Below, in pieces: positions 58,783 through 64,000 of a stretch of 64,000 nucleotides of DNA; the first letter of the stretch is position 1, and the number at the start of each line of letters is the position of its first letter. Source of the DNA: Lamellibrachia columna. Its lineage: Eukaryota > Annelida > Polychaeta > Sabellida > Siboglinidae. The translations under genes and the position numbers were made by a program. The notes below the pieces were generated by a model that did no database searches, was not told the origin of the DNA, and was given only the letters and a program-made list of their open reading frames with translations. The stretch covers positions 48,836,566 through 48,900,565 of the forward strand of contig OY759272.1 of assembly GCA_963662155.1 (NCBI GenBank), read 5' to 3'.

Positions 58783-61700
58783 CCTATCTATTATCCACTA
58801 TGACATGCTAGCTCTATTATCCACTATGACATGCTAGCTCTATTATCCACTATGACATGCTAGCTCTATTATCCACTATGACATGCTAGCTCTATTATCC
58901 ACTATGACATGCTAGCTCTATTATCCACTATGACATGCTAGCTCTATTATCCACTATGACATGCTAGCTCTATTATCCACTTTGACATGCTAGCTCTATT
59001 ATCCACTATGACATGCTAGCTCTATTATCCACTTTGACATGCTAGCTCTATTATCCACTATGACATGCTAGCTCTTTTATCCACTATGACATGCTAGCTC
59101 TATTATCCACTATGACATGCTAGCTCTATTATCCACTATGACATGCTAGCTCTATTATCCACTATGACATGCTAGCTCTATTATCCACTATGACATGCTA
59201 GCTCTATTATCCACTATGACATGCTAGCTCTATTATCCACTTTGACATGCTAGCTCTATTATCCACTATGACATGCTAGCTCTATTATCCACTATGACAT
59301 GCTAGCTCTATTATCCACTGTGACATGCTAGCTCTATTATCCACTATGACATGCTAGCTCTATTATCCACTATGACATGCTAGCTCTATTATCCACTATG
59401 ACATGCTAGCTCTATTATCCACTTTGACATGCTAGCTCTATTATGCACTATGACATGCTAGCTCTATTATCCACTATGACATGCTAGCTCTATTATCCAC
59501 TATGACATGCTAGCTCTATTATCCACTTTGACATGCTAGCTCTATTATGCACTATGACATGCTAGCTCTATTATCCACTATGACATGCTAGCTCTATTAT
59601 CCACTATGACATGCTAGCTCTATTATCCACTATGACATGCTAGCTCTATTATCCACTATGACATGCTAGCTCTATTATCCACTATGACATGCTAGCTCTA
59701 TTATCCACTTTGACATGCTAGCTCTATTATCCACTATGACATGCTAGCTCTATTATCCACTTTGACATGCTAGCTCTATTATCCACTATGACATGCTAGC
59801 TCTATTATCCACTATGACATGCTAGCTCTATTATCCACTATGACATGCTAGCTCTATTATCCACTATGACATGCTAGCTCTATTATCCACTTTGACATGC
59901 TAGCTCTATTATGCACTATGACATGCTAGCTCTATTATCCACTATGACATGCTAGCTCTATTATCCACTATGACATGCTAGCTCTATTATCCACTATGAC
60001 ATGCTAGCTCTATTATCCACTTTGACATGCTAGCTCTATTATGCACTATGACATGCTAGCTCTATTATCCACTATGACATGCTAGCTCTATTATCCACTA
60101 TGACATGCTAGCTCTATTATCCACTATGACATGCTAGCTCTATTATCCACTATGACATGCTAGCTCTTTTATCCACTATGACATGCTAGCTCTATTATCC
60201 ACTATGACATGCTAGCTCTATTATCCACTATGACATGCTAGCTCTATTATCCACTATGACATGCTAGCTCTATTATCCACTTTGACATGCTAGCTCTATT
60301 ATCCACTATGACATGCTAGCTCTATTATCCACTTTGACATGCTAGCTCTATTATCCACTATGACATGCTAGCTCTTTTATCCACTATGACATGCTAGCTC
60401 TATTATCCACTATGACATGCTAGCTCTATTATCCACTATGACATGCTAGCTCTATTATCCACTATGACATGCTAGCTCTATTATCCACTTTGACATGCTA
60501 GCTCTATTATCCACTATGACATGCTAGCTCTATTATCCACTTTGACATGCTAGCTCTATTATCCACTATGACATGCTAGCTCTATTATCCACTGTGACAT
60601 GCTAGCTCTATTATCCACTATGACATGCTAGCTCTATTAACCACTATGACATGCTAGCTCTATTATCCACTATGACATGCTAGCTCTATTATCCACTTTG
60701 ACATGCTAGCTCTATTATGCACTATGACATGCTAGCTCTATTATCCACTATGACCATGCTAGCTCTATTATCCACTTTGACATGCTAGCTCTATTATGCA
60801 CTATGACATGCTAGCTCTATTATCCACTATGACATGCTAGCTCTATTATCCACTATGACATGCTAGCTCTATTATCCACTATGACATGCTAGCTCTATTA
60901 TCCACTATGACATGCTAGCTCTATTATCCACTTTGACATGCTAGCTCTATTATCCACTATGACATGCTAGCTCTATTATCCACTTTGACATGCTAGCTCT
61001 ATTATCCACTATGACATGCTAGCTCTATTATCCACTATGACATGCTAGCTCTATTATCCACTATGACATGCTAGCTCTATTATCCACTATGACATGCTAG
61101 CTCTATTATCCACTATGACATGCTAGCTCTATTATCCACTTTGACATGCTAGCTCTATTATGCACTATGACATGCTAGCTCTATTATCCACTATGACATG
61201 CTAGCTCTATTATCCACTATGACATGCTAGCTCTATTATCCACTATGACATGCTAGCTCTATTATCCACTTTGACATGCTAGCTCTATTATGCACTATGA
61301 CATGCTAGCTCTATTATCCACTATGACATGCTAGCTCTATTATCCACTATGACATGCTAGCTCTATTATCCACTATGACATGCTAGCTCTATTATCCACT
61401 ATGACATGCTAGCTCTTTTATCCACTATGATATGCTAGCTCTATTATCCACTATGACATGCTAGCTCTATTATCCACTATGACATGCTAGCTCTATTATC
61501 CACTATGACATGCTAGCTCTTTTATCCACTATGATATGCTAGCTCTATTATCCACTATGACATGCTAGCTCTATTATCCACTATGACATGCTAGCTCTAT
61601 TATCCACTATGACATGCTAGCTCTATTATCCACTATGACATGCTAGCTCTATTATCCACTATGACATGCTAGCTCTATTATCCACTATGCTTTGCTAGCT

Positions 61701-61806
61701 CTATTATCCACTACGATATGCTAGCTCTGTTATCCACTATGACATGCTAGCTCTGTTATCCACTACGACATGCTAGCTCTATTATCCGCTATGATATGCT
61801 AGCTCG
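58783..61806. repeat. 26-bp minisatellite, about 116 copies (3 kb)
   Basis: Units are ATGACATGCTAGCTCTATTA plus TCCACT. Variants (TTTGAC, ATGCAC, CTTTTATCC) recur in the same order in different parts of the array, showing block duplication. It is the largest array in the window and lies downstream of the last visible exon of gene B. Confidence 0.98.
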
Positions 61807-61877
61807 TTTCTAAAAAATTATGATATTGCAAAAAAAAATTTTTTTTTTAATCAGGTCTTTTAAAAATTTTGCACAAA

Positions 61878-63410
61878 AATGCAATGGTTGTCTGGCTCTA
61901 TGCTATTGCATGAAGCTATTCACAATGGTTGTCTGGTTCTATACTATAGCATGAGGCTATTAACAACAGTTGTCTGGCTCTATGCTATAGCATGAAGCTA
62001 TTCACAATGGTTGTCTGGTTCTATACTATAGCATGAGGCTATTAACAACAGTTGTCTGGCTCTATGCTATAGCATGAAGCTATTCACAATGGTTGTCTGG
62101 TTCTATACTATAGCATGAGGCTATTAACAACAGTTGTCTGGTTCTATACTATAGCATGAGGCTATTAACAACAGTTGTCTGGCTCTATACTATAGCATGA
62201 AGCTATTCACAATGGTTGTCTGGTTCTATACTATAGCATGAGGCTATTAACAACAGTTGTCTGGTTCTATACTATAGCATGAGGCTATTAACAACAGTTG
62301 TCTGGCTCTATGCTATAGCATGAAGCTATTCACAATGGTTGTCTGGTTATATACTATAGCATGAGGCTATTAACAACAGTTGTCTGGTTCTATACTATAG
62401 CATGAGGCTATTAACAACAGTTGTCTGGCTCTATGCTATAGCATGAAGCTATTCACAATGGTTGTCTGGTTCTATACTATAGCATGAGGCTATTAACAAC
62501 AGTTGTCTGGTTCTATACTATAGCATGAGGCTATTAACAACAGTTGTCTGGCTCTATGCTATAGCATGAAGCTATTCACAATGGTTGTCTGGTTCTATAC
62601 TATAGCATGAGGCTATTAACAACAGTTGTCTGGTTCTATACTATAGCATGAGGCTATTAACAACAGTTGTCTGGCTCTATACTATAGCATGAAGCTATTC
62701 ACAATGGTTGTCTGGTTCTATACTATAGCATGAGGCTATTAACAACAGTTGTCTGGTTCTATACTATAGCATGAGGCTATTAACAACAGTTGTCTGGCTC
62801 TATGCTATAGCATGAAGCTATTCACAATGGTTGTCTGGTTCTATACTATAGCATGAGGCTATTAACAACAGTTGTCTGGCTCTATACTATAGCATGAAGC
62901 TATTCACAACAGTTGTCTGGCTCTATCTGGCTCTATACTATAGCATGAGGCCATTCACAATGGTTGTCTGGCTCTATACTATGGCATTAGGCTATTCACA
63001 ACAGTTGTCTGGCTCTATGCTATAGCATGAGGCTATTCACAACAGTTGTCTGGCTCTATACTATAGCATGAGGCTATTCACAACAGTTGTCTGGCTCTAT
63101 ACTATAGCATGATGCTATTTACAACAGTTGTCTGGCTCTATGCTATAGCATGAGGCTATTCACAACAGTTGTCTGGCTCTATACTATAGCATGAGGCTAT
63201 TCACAACAGTTGTCTGGCTCTATACTATAGCATGAGGCTATTCACAACAGTTGTCTGGCTCTATGCTATAGCATGAGGCTATTCACAACAGTTGTCTGGC
63301 TCTATGCTATAGCATGAGGCTATTCACAACAGTTGTCTGGCTCTATGCTATAGCATGAGGCTATTCACAACAGTTGTCTGGCTCTATATTATAGCATGAG
63401 GCTATTCACA
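61878..63410. repeat. 41-bp minisatellite, about 37 copies, with higher-order structure
   Basis: Units contain GTTGTCTGGCTCTATACTAT and AGCATGAGGCTATTCACAAC. From about 61890 to 62900 two unit types (GAAGCTATTCACAATGG and GAGGCTATTAACAACAG) mostly follow an A-B-B order, a period of about 123 bp; after 62920 the units become uniform. Confidence 0.97.
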
Positions 63411-63427
63411 GTTTACCCAGTCTAAGG

Positions 63428-63575
63428 GTCGAGGTTAATTCTTTCGATGATTTTAACAAGTACGCATTTTATTAAAACATCCGCACATATTACTTAAACT
63501 TCATACACTGTATATGTGAACACCAACTGATTCATGTCAGGCTGCGTGAACTGAAGAGGATTTTAACATCATCCT
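63428..63575 (+). repeat. Dispersed repeat family with CTGATTCATG core, copy 3
   Basis: It matches copy 2 from GGTTAATTCTTTCGATGATTT through TTTATTAAAA and CACATATTACTTAAAC to CTGATTCATG. There is no internal expansion here. Confidence 0.5.
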
Positions 63576-63841
63576 AACTGGTGCCTACAAATTTTGGGCA
63601 TTTGGGATGTGACCAATCATGGATGATGTTACAAGTAATGTTTACGAAGTAACTTAACTTTGATTGGCAGTGGACCCTTCGTTGTTGGTCGGACAGGTAA
63701 TTCCTGGAAACTCTATTTGAAGTTTGGCGGGGTGTGTCTAGTTTTCAGAACTAGACGCGCCAAAGAAAAGGCAGGAATTGGGTCAAAGTATAAATGATTC
63801 CACCTATATTCACACAATGTGCGGGAAACATTTGTTTGACG

Positions 63842-63962
63842 GGTTTATCTGCCAGGGGTAGGGTACTACTACTGCCACCCCAGGGGTAGTGTAGTACTAC
63901 TGCCACCCCAGGGGTAGGGTAGTACTACTGCTACCCCAGGGGTAGTGTAGTACTACTACCAC
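63842..63962. repeat. 28-bp repeat, about 4 copies
   Basis: The unit begins TACTACTGCCACCCCAGGGG. A related TATCTGCCAGGGG...AGGGCACTAC stretch occurs at 11248. Confidence 0.88.
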
Positions 63963-64000
63963 ACGTGGTTAATTAGTGAGGATGTCTTATTTCTGTAAAA

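Overview
This window comes from an animal genome, most likely a marine bilaterian invertebrate. The evidence is short exons separated by GT/AG introns of 0.3 to 5 kb, several unrelated degenerate non-LTR retrotransposon fragments, a tRNA-derived SINE, AT-rich non-coding DNA and no operon-like structure. The species cannot be named from the sequence. Only about 2 kb is supported as coding. Roughly a quarter of the window is minisatellite: about 30 separate arrays, mostly with units of 12 to 42 bp. These arrays account for nearly all of the long open frames.

The biological core is a pair of diverging, homologous genes. On the minus strand, eleven exons between 18505 and 843 keep a continuous reading frame of 363 codons and encode a C2 domain, a short linker, a PDZ domain and a Ser/acidic tail. 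On the plus strand, seven exons between about 52243 and 58662 (312 codons) encode the second half of a C2 domain, linker, PDZ domain and tail, with the same exon order and intron phases. The C2 signature (GCMSFG, then SGWYxLL, then GR.KHL) and the PDZ signature (GFAFSIAGNNPVRV) fit the C2-PDZ-RGS architecture of RGS3-type regulators of G-protein signalling. The RGS domain itself is not in the window for either gene. Both genes run off their 3' ends: gene A past position 1, gene B past 64000.

Layout: 1-310 is a CR1/jockey-like retrotransposon tail. 843-18505 is gene A (minus), with introns full of arrays of 40, 29, 26, 51, 29 and 23 bp units. 16964-17590 is an internally deleted retrotransposon copy. 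18506-33000 holds arrays and possible further 5' exons of gene A at 23827-23961 and 28207-28370. 33040-33990 is an unusually CpG-rich, repeat-poor segment nearly midway between the genes, a candidate shared or divergent promoter region. 34000-46000 is mostly arrays, including 34-bp and 36-bp arrays of 1.8 and 0.9 kb and a 146-bp palindrome. 47407-47850 is a third copy of the CR1-like element. 52243-58662 is gene B (plus), with an opposite-strand retrotransposon tail in one intron. 58783-63410 is two very large arrays (26-bp and 41-bp units) downstream of the last visible exon of gene B.

The most notable points are the inverted paralogue pair, a 27-bp minisatellite inside a coding exon of gene B at the edge of its C2 domain, an intron splitting the PDZ exon in gene A but not in gene B (82+106 bp versus 188 bp), and the density and variety of minisatellites.
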